A DNA stretch of 64,000 bases from Pseudevernia furfuracea (taxonomy: Eukaryota; Ascomycota; Lecanoromycetes; Lecanorales; Parmeliaceae), in contig JAIUPT010000020.1 of NCBI GenBank assembly GCA_022315425.1, forward strand, positions 1-64,000, in the 5' to 3' direction. Position numbers and translations under genes: made by a program. Below, piece by piece: positions 45,464 to 57,678 of the stretch. How positions within the stretch are numbered: the first letter of the stretch is position 1; the number at the start of each line of letters is the position of its first letter. The notes under the pieces are model-generated. The model was given only the letters and a program-made list of their open reading frames with translations, had not been told where the DNA came from and did not search any database.

Positions 45464-47612
45464 ATCGACAAACTCGTGCTGGATTCCACATTATCGAACT
45501 TGGATAATCATTCTTAAACTTTTTCCTCAACAAAGCTTGCCTTTTCCCATCACATACACACATACCCACTCAATACAAATGACATTTTGGCAGTATGCCA
45601 AATTTCTGGCGCTTTTGCCCACATCAGCCAATCCTACATTAAGAGGACAGCATTCGAACCAATACTTGGACGAACTAGCAGACCAGCTGATTATGAAAAT
45701 TAAAAGCACGACTCTAACCAATGTCCATTAACATTTCTCGTATAGAGTCCTCGCCAGGTTGCACTTTGGCAAACTTGGCAAGTCGTCCATTGTAAAGAAT
45801 CTCATCCCTTGGACGGGAGCCTCTCTCCCAGAATCCTGGTCCACAATCTCTTTTTGCTGCCATTACATGGCTGGTGAGGACAAAGGATGACTAGCTACAT
45901 GAAGGAACAATGGTGGAATATGTATGGAACAAGTATGGAAGGAACTAGACACACTAAAACTTCACATGCAAGACTCTCGGACTAATGCAACAACAGTCTA
46001 GAACCTAACTAGATATGTAAGACTTCTCTAGACCAGCTTCAGGCTAGAGCTCTCGTGGAATTGATATTTCTTCTCACAATCATCAAAGCATGAGATGTTA
46101 TTCGTCATTTCATTGAACACAAGGAACAAGGCTGGAAAGTTAATTTGGTGGTCCAAAGCTTCTAGTCTTTGCTTCTGCCCTTCAAAGTATGGGGAAAACT
46201 TAGACGGCACAGGAAAGAAGACGAGGATGCCCCTTGTCTTTGCTCATTGACTCTCACCACCTCACTCACTTCCTTCAGTGCCAAAACCCCCCCTGAGAGA
46301 GAAGGTGGTATCGATTTGCCTTCTAAAACACAAGAGTCTACGACTTAAAAGTTATTTGTTTACGTAGAGAAGTAAGTGCTTTGCGATCAGATTGTGTGCC
46401 AAGGCTTTGATCTGGCTTGTGTGGCGTTAGCCACAACTTGACTTTTCAAACCTTCCACCCTCTCACTCTCCAAAGAATACCTTCTTCAGCCGAGAGGGTA
46501 TAGACCAACTAGGTTCTGCAGGTGAAAGAGCTCAGACATCGCTTCGCTATTGCTTCGACGCCTCCAATGTGCTTGAAGCCTCGAAAAGCCTCCCTGAAAT
46601 CCTTACCTGCCCAGACCAGTCGAAACAATAATCTTCAAGACTAGTCGTGCTTTTGATCGACGAGAAAGGCCTCGTCTTGTTGACACCGGGCCTTTCCAGC
46701 TTGTATGGAAGGTCGTTGATGCTACCAGTCCCAGAGACTTCTACACGTCCGATTGTGCCGAGTCATTCGAATATTATGTGTAACGATATTTACTCAGGCG
46801 AGGGGGAATAAAGACGGCGGAAGCGAGGAAACCAATGCTAAAGAGAAACCCTCAGTAAGTGAGTAAGCTTCACGAAAATTGAGCACATGAACGGTTTAGC
46901 GAAGCCTTTGCAAAAACAACGAACACTCAGTATTTTACACTTCACTTGAACGATATCATACCGTGTAAGTCTCGAGCCATACATTTCAAGAGAAGAAAGC
47001 CATCCTGAAGCCATCAAGCCCAGCCTCATTAAGGTTATCTTGAGGCACTTGGCGTCCACCTTCGTTGCGGCTCGGCGTCAACTACTCCTCTGTTGCTTCT
47101 GACTTTTCAAAATACTTGCCTTGACTTCTTCTTCGTTTTCTAGGCTTACAGAGCGAAGTCTAGACTCCAACGCCCTCGCTGGGGCTTGCTCTCGCGCGTG
47201 TGCTTGCAGCATGATCCCCATATGGTCCTCACGCGGAGTCAGTCAGTAAACTTCAAAGCATGGCGAGACCGCGCGTGCCCGTTTGATCTACCGACTTCGT
47301 GGCGAATTTCACGCCCGAATTTCACGCCCCAAAAGTGCCTATGCATTTCTTTCTATCACAATCGCTCTGAAGTCAAACGTTGCAGATCATGTCTAGACAC
47401 CGCCAGCTTTACATTGGAGGCTTCAGTATGACTCCCTCTCTATCTATAAGAAGGCCATCCAAGCCTTGAACATTGTCCTCATCATCACAATTGACCTGGA
47501 GCCCAGCAAGGAACACCTTCTTTCTACCAGAGCAATTTCAACTTTCTTCAAAATTCATATCAAACACAACCATTTCTCACTAGAACAATTCGTCAAGTTC
47601 CAATCTCCCAAC
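45464..47612. other. Intergenic, no gene (2.1 kb)
   Basis: Only frames under 95 codons without family features. A TATAAG at about 47446 lies ~170 bp before the next start codon and probably serves that gene. Confidence 0.5.
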
Positions 47613-48602
47613 ATGCGTTCCACAATCATCCTATCATCTCTCGCCAGCCTCGCTGTCGCCGCACCTGCTGCAGTACCAAGTGTAGCATCCAGTGGCTCAT
47701 CCTGCGCCTCGCAGCCAGCACAACCAGACGGCTACGGTCCCAAGACGACTAACCCTGACACTGCCGACGCTTTCCTTGCCAACGATGTCTATTCCGTAAG
47801 TCAATCCTTACCTTCCCACCCTTTGCTTTGCATCTAAATAACAAAAATTCAGAAAGCTGCTTCAAGCGCTGTCACACCACAAGGCTACGCACAATCCTTC
47901 GTAAACCTCCAAGCCGCAACAACCACCAGCAACTACCTCACGTACTACGACCTTCAAAGTTACGACCCGTCCGTCTGCAAAGCCAAATGCGATGCCGTGA
48001 CAGGGTGCACGGCATTCAACCTCTACTTCGAGAGAGATCCCAGTGTGCTTCCGGATGCGTCACTATGCCCGAACCCTCCCAGCTTTACAAACGTCAAATG
48101 CAGTCTCTGGGGCACCGCCATCACTTCCGCCACTGCCACCAACTCTGGGCAATACCGCGCCTCATTCCACGTCGTGATCGCCGGATCGAACGGATACAAC
48201 AAGCTCCCACCCGCGCAATCCGGGTTCGACGGCCCAACCCCCTTCACCGGCGCCATCATAGCCCCCGACGCCTCCACCTACATCGGCGTTAAATTCCAAG
48301 CCGGCACGTCTCTGAACACGACCTTCTGCGCCACCGAGTGCGTCGCCAACACAGCCTACGACCGTGCTCACCCCAACAGCGACGGCAGCTACGCGCCCTG
48401 CAACTTTTTTAACGCCTGGGTCGGCCTTCTCGGTGGCGTCGCTGACGGCACACATTGCGCAGAGTACACCAAGCCTTGGGGCAAACCGTATGATACCAAC
48501 TACGGACAGGTGCAAGGCAATCAAATCTACACCGTGACACAGAGCTATGGATACTCGCTGAGCCCCCAAGACTCTGGGAAGCTCAAGAGCTCGGGAAATT
48601 GA
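47613..48602 (+). CDS. Secreted Cys-rich fungal protein, 310 aa
   Basis: Predicted exons are 47613-47795 and 47853-48602. The N-terminus MRSTIILSSLASLAVAAPAA is a signal peptide. The mature protein has ten cysteines in pairs typical of a widespread ascomycete family (YDPSVCKAKCDAVTGCTAFNLYFERDPS, then LCPNP, VKCSLWG, FCATECVANTAYDRAHP, APCNFFNAW). The first block resembles a PAN/apple-type disulfide fold. No catalytic motif and no GPI signal are apparent; the C-terminus is hydrophilic. It is probably an extracellular or wall-associated protein of unknown role. A TATA-like box lies ~167 bp upstream. Confidence 0.8.
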
Positions 48603-50944
48603 GTGCGGTTTTTGGCTCCGTCGCTCCTACCACTAAGTGATCGTAGGAGACGAGGCGTACTTCATCCAGAAACAGAGAGATCGGGGCTTTCAGAAAGATT
48701 GTGACAATGATTTCGAGAGGTTTTTGCGGGAGTTATTGCAGTCATTTTCATCATTGAAGTTTTCGCAAAACGCGTTCACAGAGCATGAACATCATTGGTT
48801 AGGACATTTGTTTGTATATAAAGACCGCGAGGGAGCAGTAACTCCTATCCTTTTTGCTTACTTGTCACTGAATCAAAAAAAATTAAACTCAAGTCTCGCA
48901 ACTGACGTTGTATGCTGCCATTCATAGTTCAAATACTCTTGACCCCATATGCGTGCCAACCTTTCGCTGAACCTGTATCAGAACTCTGTATGGAACCATT
49001 GTCTTGCCAGCAATGCTTGGCTGGCCTCTATACGTGGCATAGTCGCGCAGAACTCGGTTCGGGACTCTAAACGCAGTTCTTCTTGCCAATAATTCTAACG
49101 GACGATATCAGTGTACGTGCGCGTAAGTATCTTGGGGAGAAGAAGTCGTCCGAAGGCGATTTCTGTTCATTTGGAGCTTGCGAAAAGACATGCCTCTCCT
49201 CGGCTTCTAGTGGTTCGCAACAGCGCTGATCAAAGCTTGGGGGTCTGCATACTGCCGCCATCCCATCACTTATATTTGTGCATACCTCGGAGCATCGTTT
49301 CCGTCTGCTTCTGAACCAGAGTCCTGGTGATCAGTTCTCCCAAATGATTTCTTTCTTGAGGCTAACAAGCATCTGGGTCCTCGCGTTACCTACCATTCAT
49401 GCGATATCCTCACAATCGGGCACGGGCCTAACGCTGAGACCTACTGTCGAACCAGCTCCAGCGTGTTTCAGCGCCAAATAGGCGCATTCTAGGGACCTTT
49501 TCGAAGTAGTTTTGAGCGACTGTCTGCTCCTATTTAGCTGCGAATTTGATGGGCCCTATCGTTGAAGAAGTAAGACAATGGCCAAATGCGTACACACGAA
49601 AAGGCATACGAGAACAAGGCGGTTGTGATATAGGTGTCATCGAATCATCTAGAGCCACAAACTTAGAAGCTAGGATCAGTCTACTCGACCGAGCCATTGC
49701 CGCTGTCGTTGTTATTCGTTAGTGCGTCGAGCGGGGCCCATGGGAATTTGGAGGCATCACATATGTGGTCCAGAACAAGGATTTCAACGTTTTGGTGCTT
49801 TATGAATTCTATAATCATCTTACGCCCTAGGCATTGAGCATCCTAGGTCAGTAATGATATGAGTGACGCAGGTACATGGGGGGCGACGTACGGCCTATAC
49901 AATTTTGTGGGAGCAACGACTCAGCCTTGCCGACGGTGCGAAACGTACCACGTCCAAATCAGACTCAAAGTCGGCCTCGCGTTTATCGCTGGCAAACGAC
50001 TCGGGCGACAGGGGCGACAAAATACTGGGCGTGGAAGTTTTGGCATCGCTCTGGTGGTTATTTAGGAGCCCGAAGAGTGTTGGTAGTATATTTCGCAAGG
50101 GGTATGTGCTCGAGCTAGAGCTTGGCTTGACGAGATATATGACTTGGGGAGTAAAAGAGGCCGAGATAGAGGCTATCGAAACGTAGAATCGTGAGGACAG
50201 TACGACCATGATACTGTTTTTCTGTCGGTGCCTTAGCAGTCATAGCTTGCCTATGGCTCACCTTAGCAAAATTTGACTCATTCGGACTCACCCTACCTTT
50301 CTCTTCTTTCATCGCAATCACCCTTAAAAACCCGCAGCATAAGCCTAGACTCTCTAAGTAATGCCGTGGAGAAAGTGAAGCGTCTCCTGTGGTCGTAATT
50401 CTAAGCCAAGCCATTTATTTTACGAATCATAAAGAGCCTCAGAAATAATTGATAAGAGAATGGTCTCCCCATCCTTCAAATCCCAACAGGAGAAGGCTCA
50501 CTTTCTATTGTACACAGCTTTGTGGGAATCGACCAGAACAAAACGGCTCTACTTGTCGGAGGTTACCAGATAGATGACGAGTCTCTTTTTTCTGGCGACA
50601 GGCTTAAAATGTAAGACAAAACTTCAATCAGTTCATTCGGACATGTCGACCTCTATACATCTTTTGCTACATTCCCTTATGAAACCAGTAAGATTTTGAA
50701 GCTATCTAAGCGGCCCAAAGCAGCTAGTAATAAAGGTATCACTAGCTTCGTATTACGTTACTTACTCAGGCGCTAGTGTCCCTACTGCGTCGGCTTAAGT
50801 CATTCTCTCAAGCTGACAGCTACACCACAAATGAGCTTTCGACCATGACTCCATGGTTAAGCACCCAAACGAACATATGATCAAAACGCTCGGTATCCTG
50901 GCTATTTTCCCCAAGAAAGTTCAAGCCGCCAAAAGTACCCTGGT
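48603..50944. other. Intergenic, no gene (2.3 kb)
   Basis: Frames up to 107 codons overlap on several strands near 49860-50200 but have no family features. Nothing else is seen. Confidence 0.5.
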
Positions 50945-52226
50945 ATGGAATCCTTGACAGACATGCCCACTCCAACAGCAACTCCGAATCTCAAGACGCT
51001 CAGTGCCTGCGATGAGTGCCGTAGGCCATCCTCTACGAAACCAATGAATGAGGTGTTGCTTACCAAATCGTTATGTAGATACGCGAAAGCTGAAGTGCTC
51101 GGGGGAGCCTGCAGGATGCTCACGCTGCAAATCGGAGAGCATCACCTGCCACTACTCGCAGAGGAAGACTATGGGAAGACCGCGAAAACGCCGGCGTGAA
51201 GAGGCAGGAGATACAGAGGGCAAGGCTGGGAAGTTTGGGGCTTCGGAGGGCCAAGCTGTCGGCGCAGCAGATGTGGGATTTCAAGACTCAGATCTTGCAA
51301 CCCTGTCTGGAAACGAGCCGAGATTGGGGATAGATGGATCCCACATCTCTGGAGGCAGCTTTGAAGAGTACAATGTATCCTCCTTTGGACCCGGAAACGC
51401 ATCAGACCTTCCAAATTTAGAAGCTTTCGGCTTTGACCTTCCTGGAGGCCCGGCGTCCAACCTTGAGCAAGGCTTTCCTAATTGGGACCCTTCGCAGGAT
51501 CCACGCCAACCTTTCTCTACATTTGCTGATGTTCCCCTGCAGTTGCAAACTCCGCCTACTTCTCTACATGAGCCAGACAGCAACAAACACACCGCTGAGA
51601 ATGCAGTGATTGGCTGCTCTTGCTTGTTCAACCTCTACTCGATGCTAGCAAAATTTCAGTCGCTGCCAGAACCGTCATTCCCATATTCAATGGGAGTCTT
51701 GAGGAGCGCAGCAACCCTCAGCCGTGGCGTTGTTGTGTGTCACAGTTGCTCGCAGGCATACAACACTGCATTACAGAACTTCATGCTGCTCGGGACACTC
51801 CTGCAGTTGCTCATTATGGAATATGCCAAGCTCCTCAAGCACATTGATGAGAGGTCTAAGCAAGTCGAGAAGATAGCGTTTCGTTTCGGCGACCCATCAT
51901 CACTATTTGACAGCCGACATACGGGCCTCCCCGACTGTCCCATGGCCATCAACGTTGACCTCAGTGGCGATGAATGGCGTACACTGGCCAGAAAGGCTGT
52001 AGCACAGGAGGTCCTCAGCAACTCTCAAGGTTCACGTGGCTTGTCTGGCCTCGTCCAGGAGATGAGAGATAGACAAGCCTCATGGCACGAGCGATTTTCG
52101 AAAGGCCAATGTCTAGCGTTGCATACCGCCGATCACCAGCAAAACGCCGAGACCTCCGATCATCTGTGCGTGCAGAATGTGTATATTGACAATCTCCAGA
52201 GGTCTCTTGAGGCTCTTGGCCTTTGA
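50945..52226 (+). CDS. Zn2Cys6 transcription factor, 407 aa
   Basis: Predicted exons are 50945-51020 and 51079-52226. The zinc cluster spans the intron: C22-X2-C25-X6-C32-X6-C39-X2-C42-X6-C49 (ACDECHTRKLKCSGEPAGCSRC). The residue after the second Cys, encoded across the junction, is His where most relatives have Arg. A basic linker MGRPRKRRREE follows directly. The rest is an acidic/Gly-rich region and a helical C-terminal part (FMLLGTLLQLLIMEYAKLLKHIDERSKQ) like regulators of secondary-metabolism or similar pathways. No full fungal-specific TF domain is evident. Neighbouring genes do not reveal its target. Confidence 0.82.
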
Positions 52227-52923
52227 GGTCTTCTTCCTTAACCAAAATGCATGCATACATCTCCAGAACAGCCGTATTCCAAGGTTTCAAGCAAACTCCA
52301 ACAGTCTTTGCGTTGCTAAAGGAGACGAGATCTCCCAAGGGTGCGCGAGGGACCTTCCGCCGCGTTCAAACCCGAGCGACATCGCTTCCAGATCGGGGTT
52401 GGGCGCTTTCCATGGGGTGAACGAAACGACCTAGTCCACCACTTGCAACGAGCCTGCGGTTGGAAAATAGCGAAAAACCGAGCTGCTTCTATTATTAAGT
52501 AGGTAGATTCCCTTCACATCCCACCCACTAATCCTCTTTGCCGGGATGTATCTGAATGAACCAGTCCCTGTCCCTCTGTCGTTATAATTTCGTCTAGCTC
52601 GACCGCGATGACACTCGTTGACAGGTCTTAGAAAAAGCTCTCCTTCCCTCACATACACAAATGAGTAGCATGGGCAGCATAGGCCTCACTGGCAGGCGAA
52701 AACCTTGAAATATAAAAATGAATCAAGTACACCATTTCTATATACGCCATTTCGGATTTCCCAATCAATGAGTTGTCCAGTTCTTATGCTACAGCCTCTT
52801 TATAATGCCTTTCCTGTAAACCAGCTAGCTTTTCCCATCATTTACAACGTCTACACCGAGTTCCCTCAGGCAATTGAGTAGCCCACCGAATCGCCTTGCA
52901 GACGCCGTAATCCAAATCTCCCA
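52227..52923. other. Intergenic between convergent genes
   Basis: Nothing recognised. Confidence 0.5.
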
Positions 52924-53852
52924 TCACAACTTCGCAAATTTCGGTTTCTTCTTCGTAATCCCCGACATCATAGCCTCTCTCGTATCCTCGGACTGCAACA
53001 TGGCCGAGTTCCAGACACTCGTATATCTCAACCCATCCTCCACACTCCTGTTCCAACTCCAGTTCAAGACCTCCTTCGTCCCTTGCACCGCGACCGGACT
53101 CTTGCTCGCCACCACCTCCGCCCACCTCAGCGCCTCCTTCACGACTTCCTCCTTCCCTCCATCCTTGCCCACCCAACTCACAAACCCCACCTTCTCCGCC
53201 TCCTCCGCCCCAAACTGTCTCGCGCTCAGACAAACATCTTTGACCCAGCTCCCACTGCGCACAACCTTCGGCAACCGACTCAGCGTCCCGATATCCGCCG
53301 CCAGGCCGATATCCACCTCTTTGACACTGAACCTCGTGTCCTTCGCACAGATCCTCACATCACAGCACACGCTGATGTCGACGCCCAATCCCAAACACCA
53401 GCCATGTATCGCCGCTACGACCGGTTTCTCACAGCGTTCGATGCTCGTGATACAAGCCTGGAAGGCGTCGACGTGTCTGCGCAACCGCGTTGCCGTTCTC
53501 GCGCCATCGGGAGTCGGACGTGCTGGGTTGGGGGAGAGGACGGAGTTTTGCGAGGCTTCCTGGATGTCGAGGCCGGTGGTGAAGGCTTTGGGGCCGGCGC
53601 CGGAGAGGATGATGGCGCGGGTGGAGGGGCAGGTGGAGAGGTGGGTGAAGAGGGGGGGGAGCTCGTGCCACATTCTGTTGACTATTATTGGCACGGTAGG
53701 AAGAGGGGAAACTGGAGGGTAAAGGTCGGACGTTACTCTTCTTTGAAAGCATTCATCTTGTCTGGCCGGTTGATCTCGACATGGGCGACGAAAGGGAGGG
53801 GGTAAGTGAGGTTGAAGTATTTGCATGCTGGGGGGGCGGAGTTGTCGGGCAT
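52924..53852 (-). CDS. Peroxisomal delta3,5-delta2,4-dienoyl-CoA isomerase
   Basis: Predicted exons on the minus strand are 53852-53737 and 53674-52924, giving 288 aa. The start MPDNSAPPACKYFN and the intron were chosen because they restore the crotonase N-terminal strand (VAHVEINRPDKMNAFKEEMWHEL). A longer intronless frame does not. Active-site acids expected for dienoyl-CoA isomerase are present: D138 (GLGVDI), E158 (VKEVD) and D166 (GLAADIGTLSRLPKVV). The oxyanion region is GLDIQEAS and AIHGWCLGLG. The C-terminus AKL is a type 1 peroxisomal targeting signal. The enzyme would move conjugated double bonds during beta-oxidation of unsaturated fatty acids in peroxisomes. The gene appears intact. 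Confidence 0.88.
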
Positions 53853-54791
53853 GGTGGGACGAGAGTGGGTGAGGTTTGAGAGAGAACGGAGACGATGTTG
53901 TAGAATTAGTCTGGAACGACGCTCGCCAAGATGATGTGATGTGCAGCTGAAGCATGTTCTGTTCTATGTTGTAGACAATCCATGAGCCTCGGCATCATCT
54001 CCAGGTCTTGGCACATCGATAACGCTAAGATAAGATACTGCTGTACAACACACCAGCAGTTCTCCTGCCTTAGTCAGAGATTTGTCATAGCGAAAGTCTG
54101 ATCTTATTGGACAGAATCTTCGGGTGGATACATGCACGATGTTCAAGAATGTGTACGGAGTTCAAACTTGACAGTGTCCAAAACCTCAACTAGGACAAGT
54201 GTTGAAGCTGAAGCATAACACGATGGGGAGGCCGGAAGATTACCTACGAGTATATTGCCGAGCCGATTGCGTGTTAGCAAGGCTTACTGTGCAAAATAAA
54301 GTAAACACCGTCGCGGGCGCTATTGGGCGTGAAATTCGGCACAAAATAAAAGGGATGTGCACGAAGTTCGAAGTCGACGGTGTCCAAAACCTCGTTTTGG
54401 TTTAGCGCTCCACAAAATGGGTTAACTGAAAGATCTGCGACGCCAAGAGATGTGTGAAGGTACAATTTTTTCGATGAATCACCGCTCCAAGTGTTGTTGG
54501 GTGGCAATGCACAGTTTGCACAAATCCCTCTTCGGCCTACCCGAGAGAAGTCACTGCAAGGCTAACAGCTTGCATTCATTGCGCAGGATTGGGCCGTAAT
54601 CACCGCCAATGATTGCAGAAAAGGCTGGGGGCTGTGTTTTCCGGTGGGCATACAGCAAGAACATGCGAGGCTTTCTTATTGCCGCATCTACCTCCGCAGT
54701 GACCCTTTCTCATATACAATGGGTAGCGGAAAGCCCAGCAATAACGTTCAAGCAAGGTGCTCTCACTTGATACTTCCCCATCCCTTTTACA
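53853..54791. other. Divergent intergenic region
   Basis: Upstream regions of the isomerase and of the 54792 gene. GAAGTTCGAAGTCGACGGTGTCC at 54364 resembles GAGTTCAAACTTGACAGTGTCC at 54158, a short imperfect direct repeat. No gene is seen. Confidence 0.45.
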
Positions 54792-56772
54792 ATGGAGGTA
54801 GTTGCCGGTGTTGCAAGCGTCGGCGGCGTTGTGGGAATACTGGGTCTTGTCGGACAAGCCGTTCATGGCATCTTGAAGCTCAAGGAGTTCGTGCATGGGG
54901 TTTCGACTGCCTCAGAGACAGTGGAAAGCTTTGTCGAAGCTATTGACTCTCTTGAAAGTACTCTGACGGCGATCTCCGATCTTCTCAAGCGAGCCCCCGA
55001 AGAATGGCTTGTTGGTGCAGAAGCCCAGAACACCAACAGACTTACATCACAGGTTAAAAAATGCCAAAATAATATAGATGAATGGTTAGAGGAGATACCC
55101 GTACATCATACCGATTCTTCGAAAGCCATCAAATCCTTTCTCAGGAAGCTTCATGTCGCCAGCCATGAAAGTACTTACAGCAAATTTCATCAGAAGGTAG
55201 CACGCCATCTGCAGGGGATGCAAATGAGTCTTGGTGTACTCGGATGGTACGATCGTCTTCTGTGATGGACATGATGAAGAACTGAGAATATTCTAGCTCT
55301 TACAATATGAATATTCTCAAACAGACCGATGTCATCGCTGACAATGTTAAAGATCTTGCGGAGGCTCAGACATCCTTCAACCACGAAGTGACCCAGAGGT
55401 TTCCTGAGCCCAATGAGAGCTTCATCGCATCTCTGAGTCCTGTCTCTAGTCAATTGGACCGCTTGGAGAATTCGTCGCAGATGAGCAGTGCTAGCATGTC
55501 GAGCCTTGCTTCAAATGTGTCTCGCATTCTCGAGTTAGTATCTTCTAAGCCAGCTCTTGCTGTCACTGCCAAGTCTGATGATGGAAAAATGGAGTCGAGC
55601 GTGGGACATGCTAGCTCGGCGTATTCAGCAATCTTGAAGACTGAATTCGGTCCATGGGAGCTCTCGCAACGCCCTTCTCAGACACAAATGGAATGGTGTT
55701 GCGACTTTTTGCCTGGTATCGAAGCTGCGTTTTCAGCACGCGGCTCTGTTTGTCTCTATTGTGGGGATGAGTTTGATGAGCTCGGCCAGCATCAAGACTC
55801 TGCAGGATGGTCCCTGAGAGGTAGGCATTTGGTAGACGAACACAGATATGGAGAATGCAACTTGCTGTTGGCGTATAATTGCGAGGAGGAATTTGCCCAA
55901 CATATTCACGAATTTCATCAATGCTCTCTCGGCTACGTTTATCATCTCTCTAACGAACTCCTGGACAAACACTGTCATGTTAGTCGAAGATTGGGCTTCC
56001 ATCGGGGCCCAGGGAGCAAGGAACAAAATCTCACCGATGACTTTCACAGCATCCGCAACCGCCGTTGGAAGGCCCTCTTCGACAACAAGAGCAATTTGAA
56101 AGCAATACAGGAGGGTTCTGGTGGTGCAAACCCTGTATCGCCTCCCGAATCCGCACAAAAGATAGAGCCCTTGCAACGACCTTCGGAACTGGACCTTTAC
56201 ACAGTTTTCTCGGAGGAAGGCTGCATCGTAGATGGGTTCACCGTCGCATCGATCTTCCGGCCCTGGTCACATTTTAATATTCATGGCGATGACAAAAAAA
56301 GTTTTGCCATTCGCTGGGAGATGGCATCAAGGTTTCTAGGTACGAATTCGATGATCGCTGGGACTCACTTTCTGAAGCTACAAGACTTCCCCGCACAGAA
56401 AACACGAACAAAGAGTCTGGACTAGGTGAAGCGGAGCTACCGAGAAAGTCATCGGCTACCTCCGTCCTTCCCAAGGGATCTCTGGATAGGGCGGAGGTAA
56501 CGAAGGAGAGGAGTCTGATCAACCCATGGCTTCAAGGAATATTGAACAGCTCGCCCACGACCAAGGTCATCATGTTCCACACGATGAAGGAGCACGGCGT
56601 CCATTTCTCAGACATGTACACCTGGCAGGAAAAGGTGCTGGAATTTTGGGACCTCGACGAGGCTGCGACAAAGGTGGATGAACCAGAGAACTCTTCGGAT
56701 GGGGCAGTTGATAGCCGCGGCAGCCCCGAGGTTCGGGACGTTGCAGACGTTTCATACTTAATCCATGGATGA
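54792..56772 (+). CDS. Protein with HeLo-like N-terminus and Cys/His finger region
   Basis: Predicted exons are 54792-55246, 55297-56265 and 56340-56772, giving 618 aa. The N-terminus MEVVAGVASVGGVVGILGLV followed by VHGILKLKEFV and helices to ~residue 150 is the pattern of fungal HeLo-like or NACHT N-terminal effector domains. Residues ~150-250 are predicted coiled coil. Residues ~300-390 hold Cys/His pairs in a C2H2-like array (CLYCGDEF..H, HLVDEHRYGEC, YNCEEEFAQHIHEFH). The third exon encodes YEFDDRWDSLSEATRLP and an acidic tail. Intron 2 (74 nt) joins FRPW to YEFDD. If it is retained, the frame instead ends at 56425. No NTPase domain follows. Function unknown; a regulatory or death-associated role is inference. 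Confidence 0.72.
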
Positions 56773-57678
56773 TGCTGTTACTCATGAATCAGATAGACGT
56801 GTTCATAACACAGAGATTCGTGTCATGTAAAAAGCTCTACATGTAGTATCTTACATCAGTATGTGACTCTTTATTCGACTCTCTCCTGTAGATGCATGAC
56901 AGATTTTCTTTTGATGCAATCAGACATCCGTGCTCGTACCAGATTTCGTGAGACGTGACCTCCAGGCTAGGTCCATTTCACCAGCATTAGCACACCACCA
57001 CGCCACCACTTCCACGTCCCCAAGGTTGACTCGAAAAATCGCTTGTTGACGGGTAAGAAGCCTTGAACCAACCGAGTTGATAAGATAGATAAAGCAATCG
57101 AAAAAGCTTGTGCCATGGCTCACGAAACATCGGAGGGCCTGTCCAGCTCTGTAAAGGGCTCCAGGAGGGAGGGCGCGGGGAAAGGTCGGTGCAATGCAAT
57201 GCAACTCAATCAGCAGATCTTCTATCGATCCACGGAAACCAACCTCTCTCCGTCGTCGAATATTATCACCGCTAATGAGGTTTAGCAAAGGATCGTCATC
57301 ACAACGGCACAGCAGTTTTTTTAAGTGGCGGGTGCGAACCGCGTGCAATGACCGGAAAAAACAATGGGAAATTGGATTATTCTAGAGGGTGAAGTCTGTT
57401 GAAGCATACTGAATGCAGACTATGATTGCTCTCCAACATGCATCGGTAGAAGCTTGATTGGAACTCAGTCTACTGATAAGTATCTAGATTAAAAAAACCC
57501 GTATCTATAAAATCGACTTCTATGTAATCGCCTACTTCGCTTTTAAGTAATCTGATTTATTGACCGGTTTTCCAAACCACTAGGTGTAGCCCTAGGCTAG
57601 GATATCCGCTGCCATTTCTCTACTTGACGTTCAGGTCTCGCAAGCGACGATAGTCAAGCCGCACAGCCCTAAACTCGT
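56773..57678. other. Intergenic between convergent genes
   Basis: A 142-codon minus-strand frame at 56920-57348 has no family features. Nothing is supported. Confidence 0.5.

Noticed and set aside
53083..53805. 240-codon plus-strand frame
   Set aside because: Antisense shadow of the isomerase gene, caused by its high GC content.
53853..53955. Longer intronless start of the dienoyl-CoA isomerase
   Set aside because: That frame destroys the conserved crotonase N-terminal strand, which is restored by the exon 53852-53737 and its intron.
57300..57360. GGTTCGCACCC-like B box on the minus strand
   Set aside because: No anticodon arm or acceptor stem can be drawn.
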